Shown here: positions 1-8,036 of the stretch, piece after piece
Position numbering within the stretch: the stretch's first letter is position 1
How the letters are laid out: every line of letters begins with the position of its first letter
From: Bacillota bacterium
Lineage (GTDB): Bacteria > Bacillota > Desulfotomaculia > Desulfotomaculales > VENG01
NCBI GenBank assembly: GCA_009711705.1
Contig: VENG01000027.1
Coordinates: forward strand, 30,929 to 94,928
DNA length: 64,000 bases
Direction of reading: 5' to 3'
The notes under the pieces: model-generated
What the model was told of the DNA's origin: nothing
The model's database searches: none
The model's input: the letters and a program-made list of their open reading frames with translations, nothing else
Program-made: the position numbers and the translations under genes

Positions 1-263
1 GCCTTGAAAGTTCCCAGGTGTTTTTTAACCCAATCATATCCAGCCACCTGTACATCTTTGATAGGCAGAAAATTTCCCTTTCCCTTAACGGGTACAGTAA
101 GCCACCTTGCCCCTTGCGGAGACTTTATCTTTACCCTGCTACAATAGCTTTTCCCCCTGGGAAACTGTACCGTATCAAAAAAAATAAATATATCGGCCCG
201 AAGCAGCTTATAAAAATAACCAGCCCAAGGTAAAAAATTTGGCTGGTGTATTGCTACTTTCAT
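1..263 (-). CDS. WbqC-like family protein, 3' part cut off by the window edge
   Basis: Reading the minus strand from an ATG at 263 gives 87 codons open to the window edge, beginning MKVAIHQPNFLPWAGYFYK and continuing with a DTVQFPRGK segment and SRVKIKSPQG. This matches the start of the WbqC family (PF08889), found in O-antigen and other glycan clusters; its chemistry is not settled. A GGAAGG ribosome site lies 10 bases upstream, and the ATG begins one base past the TAA of the preceding epimerase gene, so the two are probably co-translated in the polysaccharide operon. The family is usually about 230 residues, so roughly 60% is missing. Confident of family, not of function. Confidence 0.8.
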   Translation of the reverse strand, partial: MKVAIHQPNFLPWAGYFYKLLRADIFIFFDTVQFPRGKSYCSRVKIKSPQGARWLTVPVKGKGNFLPIKDVQVAGYDWVKKHLGTFK

Positions 264-264
264 A

Positions 265-1197
265 TTATTTCGACCTTCCTTTCAACCATTCAAAGGTTAA
301 GGATAACCCTTCCTCAAAACCAACACGAGGGTAAAAACCAATTTCTTTTTCCGCCAGGGTACCGTCTATGCTGTAATGCCTCTTATCAGTTTCACTGTCA
401 AAGATATATTCAATGGGCACAGAAACACCGGTTGCACGGCGTACAATTTCTGCCAGCTCAATTATAGATATAGCTTTTTTGCCGGCTATATTAAAAACCC
501 CGCCCTGTTTAAAACACTTAAGAGCGGCAACAACGGCCTCACCGGCATCGCTTATATATAAATAGCTTCTGATCTGCTTTCCACCACCTCTAATGAGTAG
601 AGGTTTTTTCGCCAAGACTTTGCTTAGAAAAGCTGCCGGAGCCCCGTTTCTGCCTAACCCCGGTCCATATAAATCAGAATACCTCAAAATAACAACATTA
701 CAACCGTAGCGCTGCTGCATTATCTTACAATAGTTTTCTCCTGCCAATTTAGTAGCACCATATAATAAAATGGGCTCCGTGGGATGCTTTTCGTTTATTG
801 GCGTATAGTTTTGCACCCCGTAAACGGATATGGAAGAACTAAACACTAAATTGGCCCCGGTATGCAATACGGCCTTTAATAGATTATAAACACCCAAAGT
901 GCCCACTTCTATGTACTGCCGGCCTGGCCCGGGATCACACTTGGCAAGGGGGAACGATGCATCCACCACGGCATTTTGTCCCTGGACGGAATTAAAGACA
1001 CACTTTTCGTCAGTCACGCTTCCGGTGATAATATTGACATCAGACTCTATATCTTGCAAATTGTAGATTTTTTCCCTGGGCAAGATGTCCAAAACAGACA
1101 CTTGGGCACCGGCTTGCAAAAGAGCCCTACAAATATAAGATCCCAGGAATCCTGCTCCTCCGGCAACCAAAACCTTTTTACCGTCTAATGTTTTCAT
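265..1197 (-). CDS. NAD-dependent epimerase/dehydratase (extended SDR)
   Basis: 310 residues. The Rossmann motif GGAGFLG is at residues 13-19, a Ser-rich FSSSISVYG segment near 119-127, and the catalytic YGATK at Tyr146/Lys150, as in nucleotide-sugar epimerases and dehydratases. A longer frame exists upstream, but the ATG at 1197 has GGAGGGG 5 bases before it and gives a clean SDR N-terminus (MKTLDGKKVLVAGG), so I use it. It should act on an NDP-sugar precursor in the cytoplasm; substrate cannot be read from sequence. It sits between the sugar transferase and the WbqC-like gene on the same strand. Confidence 0.85.
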   Translation of the reverse strand: MKTLDGKKVLVAGGAGFLGSYICRALLQAGAQVSVLDILPREKIYNLQDIESDVNIITGSVTDEKCVFNSVQGQNAVVDASFPLAKCDPGPGRQYIEVGTLGVYNLLKAVLHTGANLVFSSSISVYGVQNYTPINEKHPTEPILLYGATKLAGENYCKIMQQRYGCNVVILRYSDLYGPGLGRNGAPAAFLSKVLAKKPLLIRGGGKQIRSYLYISDAGEAVVAALKCFKQGGVFNIAGKKAISIIELAEIVRRATGVSVPIEYIFDSETDKRHYSIDGTLAEKEIGFYPRVGFEEGLSLTFEWLKGRSK

Positions 1198-1266
1198 AAA
1201 CACCCCTCCATGTATAGAACCGCAAACAGCCAATACTTCTTCTGTTTATTCATTACAGTTTGACAC

Positions 1267-1869
1267 TTAATGAATTTTAAGTATCGCTGCAAATGTACTT
1301 ATGATTACGCCAATGTCATTTAATAAATTGGCATCTCGTGCGTAAGCTAAGTTAATTTGAATTTTCCTGGGCATTATTTCTTGGATATAGGTCTTTTCCG
1401 GGTCCGCGGATTGAGCCAGTAAGCTACTTTCATCCCGGTACTTAATGGAAGCTAAATCAGTAATTCCCGGCATAAGGTTAAGAACTTCGCGCTGTTCTTG
1501 ATTATAGAATGCAACATACCTCGGCACTTCCGGCCTGGGGCCAACTAATGACATCTCACCCACTAGCACATTAATCAATTGCGGTAATTCATCCAACTTG
1601 GTTTTACGCAATAAATAACCTATGCGTGTTACGCGGGAATCATTTCCCACTGTAAGCTGTCCCCCTGCTTGGCCGACACTTGGTATCATGGTCCTAAACT
1701 TACAGATGCGGAATAACCTTCCACGGCAACCAACTCGCTCCTGGTAAAAAAAAACAGGGCCTCCGTCCCCCAACTTAATCAATACAGCTATAACAAGTAA
1801 AAAAGGGGTGAGCATGATCAGGCCCAGTATAGAACAAATCAAGTCAAACACGCGTTTTTCCCATTTCAT
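1267..1869 (-). CDS. Initiating sugar-phosphate transferase (PglC/WcaJ C-terminal type)
   Basis: 200 residues: the short, single-domain bacterial sugar transferase (PF02397) that moves a sugar-1-phosphate from an NDP-sugar to undecaprenyl phosphate and so starts a lipid-linked glycan. An N-terminal hydrophobic re-entrant helix spans about 8-32, followed by KFRTM at 57-61, the catalytic Asp93-Glu94 dyad in KLDELPQLIN, and GPRPE at 110-114. It lacks the extra membrane domain of WcaJ/WbaP, so it resembles monotopic PglC. The ATG overlaps the TGA of the upstream aminotransferase by four bases (ATGA), indicating translational coupling. It may accept a di-N-acetylated or amino sugar made by its neighbours (inference). 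Confidence 0.9.
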   Translation of the reverse strand: MKWEKRVFDLICSILGLIMLTPFLLVIAVLIKLGDGGPVFFYQERVGCRGRLFRICKFRTMIPSVGQAGGQLTVGNDSRVTRIGYLLRKTKLDELPQLINVLVGEMSLVGPRPEVPRYVAFYNQEQREVLNLMPGITDLASIKYRDESSLLAQSADPEKTYIQEIMPRKIQINLAYARDANLLNDIGVIISTFAAILKIH

Positions 1870-3023
1870 TGCCGAAATCTCTTCACCACCTCTAAAACCG
1901 CTTCAATTACGTCAGTGACATCACGGTCACTTAAACGCGGGTTCAGGGGTAGGCTGAGCATCCGCCGGTAGTTGTTATATGCTTGCGGGAAATCTTCAGG
2001 TCTAAAACCATACTTTTTCCGATAATACGGATGTAGGTGAAGTGGTATGAAATGTACTGAAGTCCCAATATTAAGGTCTGATAATTCTTCTATAAAACGG
2101 TCACGGCCAACCCTGAAGGCTCCATCTTTCAAACGAAGTACATATAAATGCCAGGCATGCTCCACTTCCGGGCGCAAAGCCGGCAATTCCAATGTCTCCT
2201 CATTTAAAAATGCATTATGATAGGCCTCAACTACTTTATTTCTGTGAGCTTGTAAACTACTGAGTTTCTTCAATTGCCAAAGGCCAAGGGAAGCCTGAAT
2301 ATCGGTCATGTTATATTTAAAACCCGGCAGCGTTACTTCATAGTACCAGTGCCCGCCCTTACCATACCTTTTCCAGGCATCCCGGCTCATGCCGTGAAGA
2401 CTTATGACCCGGGCCTGCTCTATAAACTCAGGATCCCCAGTGAGCATCCCCCCTTCAGCAGTTGTCAAGTTTTTGGTAGCATAAAAACTAAATGCAGCGG
2501 GATTAGTGCCTGAGCCGATATAATGTCCTTTATATTTAGCAGGAAGAGCATGAGCAGCATCTTCAACAACTAAGAGCCCTTTGGCAGCAGCCAACTCATG
2601 TACGCTATCCAGATCCACCGGATGCCCTGCAAAGTGCACCACAATAATAGCCCGGGTACGGTCAGTGACTGCCTCCTCTATCTTACGGGGATCAATATTT
2701 AAAGTATCCGGTTCCACGTCCACCAGCACCGGGCGAGCACCTACATGTTCAATTACATTGACCGAAGCTGCAAAGGTTAGAGTTGTGGTGATCACTTCAT
2801 CGCCAGGACCGATCCCGCCGGCTACCAGGGCAGTGTGCAGTGCGGCAGTGCAGGAATTTAGCGCTAGTGCCCCGGGGGCCTGAAGATATACGGCAAAGTC
2901 ATTTTCAAAACGTTTGGTCTTGGGTCCGGTGGTAATCCAGTCCGAACGCAAAGTATCAACGACTTCATTTATTTCCTGCTCGCCGATTAATGGGGGAGAA
3001 AAAGGAAGATAACTTTCGCGCAT
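1866..3023 (-). CDS. DegT/DnrJ/EryC1/StrS aminotransferase (first of two)
   Basis: PLP-dependent sugar aminotransferase of about 385 residues. PLP-binding VVEDAAHALPA lies near residue 152, and the Schiff-base lysine is in FSFYATKNL (Lys184 from this start). Such enzymes transfer an amino group from glutamate to a 3- or 4-keto NDP-sugar. Earlier in-frame starts exist (GTG 3038, ATG 3032), but the ATG at 3023 has AGGATGG upstream and gives MRESYLPFSPP, typical of the family. It is directly coupled to the sugar transferase, so its product is probably the first sugar loaded on the lipid carrier (inference). Confidence 0.88.
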   Translation of the reverse strand: MRESYLPFSPPLIGEQEINEVVDTLRSDWITTGPKTKRFENDFAVYLQAPGALALNSCTAALHTALVAGGIGPGDEVITTTLTFAASVNVIEHVGARPVLVDVEPDTLNIDPRKIEEAVTDRTRAIIVVHFAGHPVDLDSVHELAAAKGLLVVEDAAHALPAKYKGHYIGSGTNPAAFSFYATKNLTTAEGGMLTGDPEFIEQARVISLHGMSRDAWKRYGKGGHWYYEVTLPGFKYNMTDIQASLGLWQLKKLSSLQAHRNKVVEAYHNAFLNEETLELPALRPEVEHAWHLYVLRLKDGAFRVGRDRFIEELSDLNIGTSVHFIPLHLHPYYRKKYGFRPEDFPQAYNNYRRMLSLPLNPRLSDRDVTDVIEAVLEVVKRFRQ

Positions 3024-3081
3024 ACAATCCATCCTCACTCAATATTTTCCTGGATAGTCAACTTACCGGTTGGTTCAGGAT

Positions 3082-4314
3082 TTAACCGTTCTCTGGTTGT
3101 TCTTTCAGTAGCTGTGAAAGCCAATCCCGCACCAGCACCGGCCAACTAAAATATGTCTCTACATAATTTCTACCGTTTCGCCCCAGTTTAGCCGCAAGGT
3201 CAGGGTTATTTGCCAATACTTGTATGGCTTCTGCTAAAAGAAGAGGGTCCTCCGGCTTAATAACCAGTCCTGCCTCTGCTTCCTCAACCAGCAGAGGCCC
3301 TTCTCCATCTCCCCTGTACACTACCGGCCTGCCTGAAGCCATAACCGGGAACATTTTGGAAGAACGTGCTCCTCTGAACAATGGTAAATTCTTGGCACTG
3401 GCCAAACCCGCAAAAGCAATAGAATATAGTCTGGCAATAAACTCCGGGGGCCGTGGGTCTAAAAATTTGATATTATTTAGTCCTTTGCTAACAGCCATTT
3501 TGGCCAGCTTTTCCTTTTCCGAACCTCCGCCTATAAAAACAAGAAGTATATCCGGATTGTCAGTTTGTAATAACTCCATTGCTTGAATAGCCACCTCTAA
3601 ACCATGGGCAAACCCCATTGTTCCGGCATACAAAATAATTTTCTTGCCCTCAAGTCCCAAATCGCGGCTAAGCTCGTTATCAGGTGGTCTAGGCTTAAAT
3701 AATTCTTGATCCACTCCGTTAGGTAAAAAAAGTACCTTTTCAGGCGGTACCCCTTTATCCTCAATTAAAACCCGGTGTATACCCTCAGTTACCGCAGTAA
3801 TGTAATCAGACTTTTTATATGTCCAGCGCTCTAAAGCCTTAAGCATACGTAATATGATTCCGTCATCCATAAGACCCATTTCACTCACAGAATCAGGCCA
3901 TAAATCCGAAATGTTAAAAATTAAGGGTATACCCCAAAGCCGGGAAGCTATAACTCCTGGTAAGCTCAAAAAGAGCGGAGGGGACTCAACAAACATGTAG
4001 TCTGGTTTCAGGGCACGAGTTAAAGCAAAAAGAGAAGTCGTGGTAAATGAGGTATAATTTAGCATCCTTTTTACACCTGCACCTACAGATGGCAAAACCC
4101 AGGTTCTGTATACCGGCATCTTTTCCCATAACTCATAATAGTAAAACTTTTTTGTATAGCCGGGAAAGACCCGTCCGGTGGGGTGGTTAGGCATTGCTGT
4201 AACTATCTCCACTTCGTGGCCCATCATAGCTAATTCCCGTGCCATGGATGCAAGCCGTACTTGTGCAGCACCGATTTCAGGTGGGAAGTATTGAGTTAGG
4301 ATCAAAAAACGCAC
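3082..4314 (-). CDS. Glycosyltransferase, GT4-like (WbuB type)
   Basis: 410 residues with a two-domain GT-B fold. The N-terminal acceptor domain begins RFLILTQYFPPEIGAAQVR with ETAMPNHP-like loops; the C-terminal GT4 donor domain contains IILYAGTMGFAHGLE and the PVMASGRPVVYRG region. It most resembles WbuB-like fucosamine/acetamido-sugar transferases. I choose the GTG at 4314 because TGAGGGG lies 11 bases upstream; the GTG at 4326 sits inside that ribosome site. Cytoplasmic, membrane-associated, acting on the undecaprenyl-linked glycan. Donor and linkage unknown. Confidence 0.85.
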   Translation of the reverse strand: MRFLILTQYFPPEIGAAQVRLASMARELAMMGHEVEIVTAMPNHPTGRVFPGYTKKFYYYELWEKMPVYRTWVLPSVGAGVKRMLNYTSFTTTSLFALTRALKPDYMFVESPPLFLSLPGVIASRLWGIPLIFNISDLWPDSVSEMGLMDDGIILRMLKALERWTYKKSDYITAVTEGIHRVLIEDKGVPPEKVLFLPNGVDQELFKPRPPDNELSRDLGLEGKKIILYAGTMGFAHGLEVAIQAMELLQTDNPDILLVFIGGGSEKEKLAKMAVSKGLNNIKFLDPRPPEFIARLYSIAFAGLASAKNLPLFRGARSSKMFPVMASGRPVVYRGDGEGPLLVEEAEAGLVIKPEDPLLLAEAIQVLANNPDLAAKLGRNGRNYVETYFSWPVLVRDWLSQLLKEQPENG

Positions 4315-4393
4315 GTTTAGTTTCACCCCTCAGCAGAACCAATTTACAGTTCTGGTAACATATAAACCGTAATTTTTGCTCCAGTTTGAACAG

Positions 4394-4435
4394 GATACCT
4401 TTATAATATTCCTGGCATCAAAAAACTGTGTCACC
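4394..4435 (-). repeat. Copy A of a ~42-bp motif upstream of two cluster genes
   Basis: This stretch, read on the minus strand, has TGACACAG, a T-run, ATGCCAGGAAT and TATTATAAAG. A copy agreeing at most positions lies at 6585-6626. Copy A is about 80 bp 5' of the GT4 start and copy B about 130 bp 5' of the first Wzy-like start, both in the orientation of the gene downstream. It may be a shared promoter/regulatory module or a small dispersed repeat; no canonical -35/-10 pair is obvious. Confidence 0.4.
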
Positions 4436-4456
4436 AACTAAAAAAGCAAAAAAATA

Positions 4457-4476
4457 ACATTTACCTAGGTAAATGT
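4457..4476. promoter_or_regulatory. Perfect 20-bp palindrome, possible operator
   Basis: A perfect palindrome centred on CCTAGG, with arms ACATTTACCT and AGGTAAATGT, sits in the gap between the GNAT gene and the GT4 gene. It has no loop and no T-run, so it is not a terminator; a dimeric regulator binding site is the simplest reading. Function not shown. Confidence 0.4.
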
Positions 4477-4498
4477 CTAAAAATCTAAACCAGTATGG

Positions 4499-5125
4499 TT
4501 ATAAAGTAAGCATAAAAGAGATACTCTTTTCGTTTATTTCTATTTGCTGCCATCCCATCTTTTCATAAAACGCTATTGCCCGTTGATTATCAGGTGATGT
4601 GGATAAGCCTATATATTTTGCTCCGTTACGTCCAGACTGTTCACAGAACTCCTTTACTAGTTTTTCTGCAACTTTTTTGCCGCGATATGCAGAGATAACA
4701 CCAATGGACAATAGACGAACGGTATTAAACGAACCTTTAGAATTGTAATCAGATTCCTTTTTTGCAACACAACCCCTAAAATAATAGAAGGCAGTACGCA
4801 CTCTACTTAGAATATTTCGTAAAACACTGAAATCAGTTAAACACTTATACATAACAATCGATGCTATGGAAATTAGATTTCTTCGATAAAAACGGTTTAA
4901 TAATTTAGACTTATCATTTGTCCCTACTACAAAACCAATTATCTTTTGATTATGCTCAGCAACTAGCGAATGACAGCCTGTTTGGTCAATAAATTCCCTA
5001 TAAAATAATTTAAGAAAACGATGACCCATACTAGTAAGAAAATATCCCGGGAAAGCCTCGCCATGTACAGAGACCACCTCTTCAAGGTCATTAACAAACA
5101 TTTTTCTCACTTCAACCTGCACCAA
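4499..5125 (-). CDS. GNAT family N-acetyltransferase
   Basis: About 208 residues. The acetyl-CoA-binding motif A is visible as IGVISAYRGKKVAEKLVKEF near two-thirds of the length, followed by LSTSPDNQRAIAFYEKMGWQ (motif B), the usual GNAT C-terminus. It ends EKSISFMLTL. ATG at 5134 directly abuts GGGGGG, leaving no spacer, so TTG at 5125 is the better-spaced start; either is possible. In this cluster it likely acetylates an amino sugar or another glycan precursor, but RimI-like protein acetylation cannot be excluded. Confidence 0.75.
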   Translation of the reverse strand: MVQVEVRKMFVNDLEEVVSVHGEAFPGYFLTSMGHRFLKLFYREFIDQTGCHSLVAEHNQKIIGFVVGTNDKSKLLNRFYRRNLISIASIVMYKCLTDFSVLRNILSRVRTAFYYFRGCVAKKESDYNSKGSFNTVRLLSIGVISAYRGKKVAEKLVKEFCEQSGRNGAKYIGLSTSPDNQRAIAFYEKMGWQQIEINEKSISFMLTL

Positions 5126-5143
5126 GTTGCTCATCCCCCCGGT

Positions 5144-6457
5144 TTATGCGGTACCATCCATAGTTTTAAAAATGTAACATCTCCCAACTAACTGTAATCC
5201 AACAAAGGAGAACAGCAAACGATTGTCATTTATATCTCCTGAGATCATTGCATTGAGAAAAGTAAAAAATAGTAACAAAAATGAAATTAATAGGATAGGA
5301 TGGTCTTTTAACACTTTTAGTGGAGGAATCATTCTCAAGCATAGATAGAAAATTAAACCTAACAAAATTAGGCCCACCACTCCCAATTCTGCCAGAACCT
5401 CCAGTACTAGATTATGAGGATAATTACGTTGGTCCCCATACCCGTGTTCCACGGGAAAACCTCCGATTCCCACACCCATTATGGGATGGTCGACCCATGT
5501 TCTCAGCGCCTGGTCATATAGCACTACACGTTTTCCGGCGGAAAAGCCCATATCAGGTTCAGAAAGCATTACATTAAATCGGCCTACCATTGTATCAAAG
5601 AGATTGAAATTATATGCAACAAATGCAGTAACGACTACCAAAAAAATTGCAATTAAAAAATTACGCCTAAAGACCCTGGTTTTAGCAAAAATGGTGGCTA
5701 TAAGAGTGAATAGGATTAGCGTTAATGCCACAGCCACAGCCGGTCCTCTGGCTCCGGAAACACCAACGACAGCAAGTGCAGTAATGGACCCCATTCCCAA
5801 AAGAATTTTATGACTGATTTTCTTGGCAAATATCAGCCCGACAAGCATTATTATAGCCGTCATTCCGGCCACGCGACCCAGGGCTATGTAATTTCCGCTG
5901 AATAAGGCTACAAACCCTAAACCACCGCCTCGCAGTATATATTTTGCAAAGGCCGCTACGGTCATGATGATGCCAAAACTACATAGCAGAGTCAAAAATC
6001 TTTTTGCCCTTTCCTTTTCTGCTGAAATAATTAAGACAGTTCCCATAAAAGCTACACCTGTCAGAGCACCTAGTCGTAAAACTTTACTAATGGAATAGAT
6101 ATCACTTGGAGTATAAAGCAAAGTTAGCAACGCCCATAAAAAAAACACTATAAATACGGTAGCAGCATAAATGTTCTCTCGATGGAGATTTTTGATTTCA
6201 AACTTACGTGTCCAATTTGATTTAATTTTAGGGTTATCATTCTCTAAGACACCCTGATCATTTTTAGACTTTATTCTTAATCTTCGGTATAAAATAATAG
6301 CCGCGGCTATTACACTGGATGCCATAAAAAATACCGTCAAATCAACCGGTAAATTACTTAACACCGGCGCCGCCTTAAAATTACCGGCCATCAAAAAAGC
6401 AACAAATAAAAATTCAAATGATATTAAGTAGCTGCAGGCTAATCTTAAATGTTTCAC
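5144..6457 (-). CDS. O-antigen ligase/Wzy-like polymerase (paralogue 1)
   Basis: About 437 residues with 10-12 predicted membrane segments and a conserved large-loop segment HPIMGVGIGGFPVEHGYGDQ followed by YPHNLVLEVLAELGVVG, the hallmark of the Wzy_C/O-antigen-ligase family (PF04932). It polymerises or ligates undecaprenyl-linked glycan at the outer face of the membrane. GTG at 6457 is preferred: GAGGTG lies 7 bases upstream, and the protein then aligns end to end with its neighbour at 6736-7986 (shared SFEFLF-AFLMAG-FKAAPV). The pair is a tandem duplication that has diverged, so one may polymerise and the other ligate (inference). Confidence 0.85.
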   Translation of the reverse strand: MKHLRLACSYLISFEFLFVAFLMAGNFKAAPVLSNLPVDLTVFFMASSVIAAAIILYRRLRIKSKNDQGVLENDNPKIKSNWTRKFEIKNLHRENIYAATVFIVFFLWALLTLLYTPSDIYSISKVLRLGALTGVAFMGTVLIISAEKERAKRFLTLLCSFGIIMTVAAFAKYILRGGGLGFVALFSGNYIALGRVAGMTAIIMLVGLIFAKKISHKILLGMGSITALAVVGVSGARGPAVAVALTLILFTLIATIFAKTRVFRRNFLIAIFLVVVTAFVAYNFNLFDTMVGRFNVMLSEPDMGFSAGKRVVLYDQALRTWVDHPIMGVGIGGFPVEHGYGDQRNYPHNLVLEVLAELGVVGLILLGLIFYLCLRMIPPLKVLKDHPILLISFLLLFFTFLNAMISGDINDNRLLFSFVGLQLVGRCYIFKTMDGTA

Positions 6458-6584
6458 GGTAAACACCTCAAGTAAGATTAATTCTGTCAATTGAGTCAAT
6501 CTAATCAGACGCTAACTAATCCCTCCTTTAAGACAACTTCTTACCCATTTAAAAAGAACAGCTTAGGTCTGTACTGGGAATATA

Positions 6585-6626
6585 ATACTCTTTATATTAT
6601 TCCTGGCACCCAAAATCTGTGTCGCA
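6585..6626 (-). repeat. Copy B of the ~42-bp motif at 4394-4435
   Basis: On the minus strand it reads CGACACAG, T-rich stretch, GTGCCAGGAAT and AATATAAAG. It aligns with copy A over its whole length with a handful of mismatches and lies 5' of the first Wzy-like gene. See the finding on this pair. Confidence 0.4.
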
Positions 6627-6636
6627 TCATTAACAT

Positions 6637-6678
6637 GAAAAAAGCACGCGCTAAATCAGTTTCCATAGCGTGCTTTTT
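6637..6678. terminator. Hairpin AAGCACGCGCTA/TAGCGTGCTT with flanking A and T runs
   Basis: The stem AAAAAGCACGC pairs with GCGTGCTTTTT around a loop of about 18 bases; A-run and T-run on opposite sides allow termination in either direction. It lies just beyond the stop of the second Wzy-like gene's neighbour region and ahead of the first. The same GCGCTAAATCAG core recurs at 13216 and 39147, so this is also a member of that repeat family. Confidence 0.7.
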
Positions 6679-6735
6679 ACAGGTGGGGTTCTAATGTGTT
6701 TGTGTATAAGGTTCATGTGGGTTTTGACATAGTAG

Positions 6736-7986
6736 TTAGGTTTTTGTAAAATAAAACCTTCCTATTGTTAACAGCCCCGCAAAGGCAAATAATAATCGGT
6801 TATCATTAATATCCCCTGAAACCAGAGCATTGAAAAATAGATAAACGAAAAGCAGTAACGAAGTCAACGGAATAGGATATCTTACCAAAACTTTCAAGGG
6901 AGGGAGTGCTTTAAAACAAATATAGAAAAAGAGGCCTAACAGCACTAACCCCACCAAACCCAGTTCAGCCAGCACTTCAAACACAATGTTGTGAGGATAA
7001 ATACGTGCGTCCCCATAGCCTTGCTCAATGGGAAACCCTCCAATACCAACCCCCGCTACCGGACTATTTAACCACATGGTCAAAGCCTGACTGTACACAT
7101 CCAGGCGAAAGCCGGATGTTCCCTCGGCAGGTTGAGAGAATAATAAGCTAAAACGAGTTATGGCCAAGTCCAACAAACCAATGTGATAAGCAAATATGGA
7201 AAAAACAAATATTAGGCCTAGCACGGAAAAACTATGCCGCCGGTAAAATTTATCTTTCCCCCCCCATAATACCAATAACATAGAGAGCATTAATGTAAGA
7301 ATAACGGCTAAAGTAGGCCCCCTGCTGCCGGAAATAATAACAGCAGCAATCAATATAACAAATGTGGCTGCATAAAAAAATTTTAAACATCGTCTTTTTG
7401 CATATAAACAACCAATGAACGCCAATATGGCGGCCATACCTGTAATACGTCCTAACGCAATATGGGTGTTTTCCAAAACAATAACAAAATCCAACCCACC
7501 GCCATCCCCCCAAAATTGCTTTAAGGCCAATAGGGCCATTAACAATCCATAACCAAACAAAAAAAGAAAAAGTCTTTTTGCTCGTTGTACTTCAACTGAA
7601 ATAATTAAAGACATCCCTAAAAAAGCCCATCCTGTTAAGATGCCAAACCTTAATACTTTATCTGTTGAGTACATGGTACTGGGAGAATAAAGTAGACTTA
7701 GCACTGCCCACAAAAATAAGGCGTAAAACAAAATAATGGCACAAATAGAGTTTTTGTAAAAGGGATATATTTTTGAGGCATGCGGAAGGCTTAATGAACC
7801 TTCTTTTACTTTTCGATATAGAATTACAAACGCAGCCAGCCCACTGGTAAGCAGAAAAAACACAGTCAAATCAAAAGGTATACTCTTAAAAACCGGTGCC
7901 GCTTTGAAAGTACCGGCCATTAAAAAGGCGGCAAACAGGAATTCAAAAGACATTATGTGGAGCAAGACAACTTTTAACTGCTTCAC
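6736..7986 (-). CDS. O-antigen ligase/Wzy-like polymerase (paralogue 2)
   Basis: 416 residues, 10-12 membrane segments, with the family signature SPVAGVGIGGFPIEQGYG and YPHNIVFEVLAELGLVG near residues 320-360. It starts at GTG with CGAGGTG upstream, the same arrangement as its paralogue at 5144-6457, with which it shares length, topology and blocks such as SFEFLFAAFLMAGTFKAAPV. Acts in the cytoplasmic membrane on lipid-linked oligosaccharide. Two such proteins in one cluster fit a polymerase plus a ligase/transfer enzyme; sequence alone does not say which is which. Confidence 0.85.
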   Translation of the reverse strand: MKQLKVVLLHIMSFEFLFAAFLMAGTFKAAPVFKSIPFDLTVFFLLTSGLAAFVILYRKVKEGSLSLPHASKIYPFYKNSICAIILFYALFLWAVLSLLYSPSTMYSTDKVLRFGILTGWAFLGMSLIISVEVQRAKRLFLFLFGYGLLMALLALKQFWGDGGGLDFVIVLENTHIALGRITGMAAILAFIGCLYAKRRCLKFFYAATFVILIAAVIISGSRGPTLAVILTLMLSMLLVLWGGKDKFYRRHSFSVLGLIFVFSIFAYHIGLLDLAITRFSLLFSQPAEGTSGFRLDVYSQALTMWLNSPVAGVGIGGFPIEQGYGDARIYPHNIVFEVLAELGLVGLVLLGLFFYICFKALPPLKVLVRYPIPLTSLLLFVYLFFNALVSGDINDNRLLFAFAGLLTIGRFYFTKT

Positions 7987-8036
7987 TCAAGAACACCTCG
8001 AATTTAAATCTAAGCTGTCTATCATCACCAAAGCGG

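Noticed and set aside
18..233. Plus-strand open frame at the left edge
   Set aside because: It is the antisense of the WbqC-like gene on the minus strand, which has a proper start and family match.
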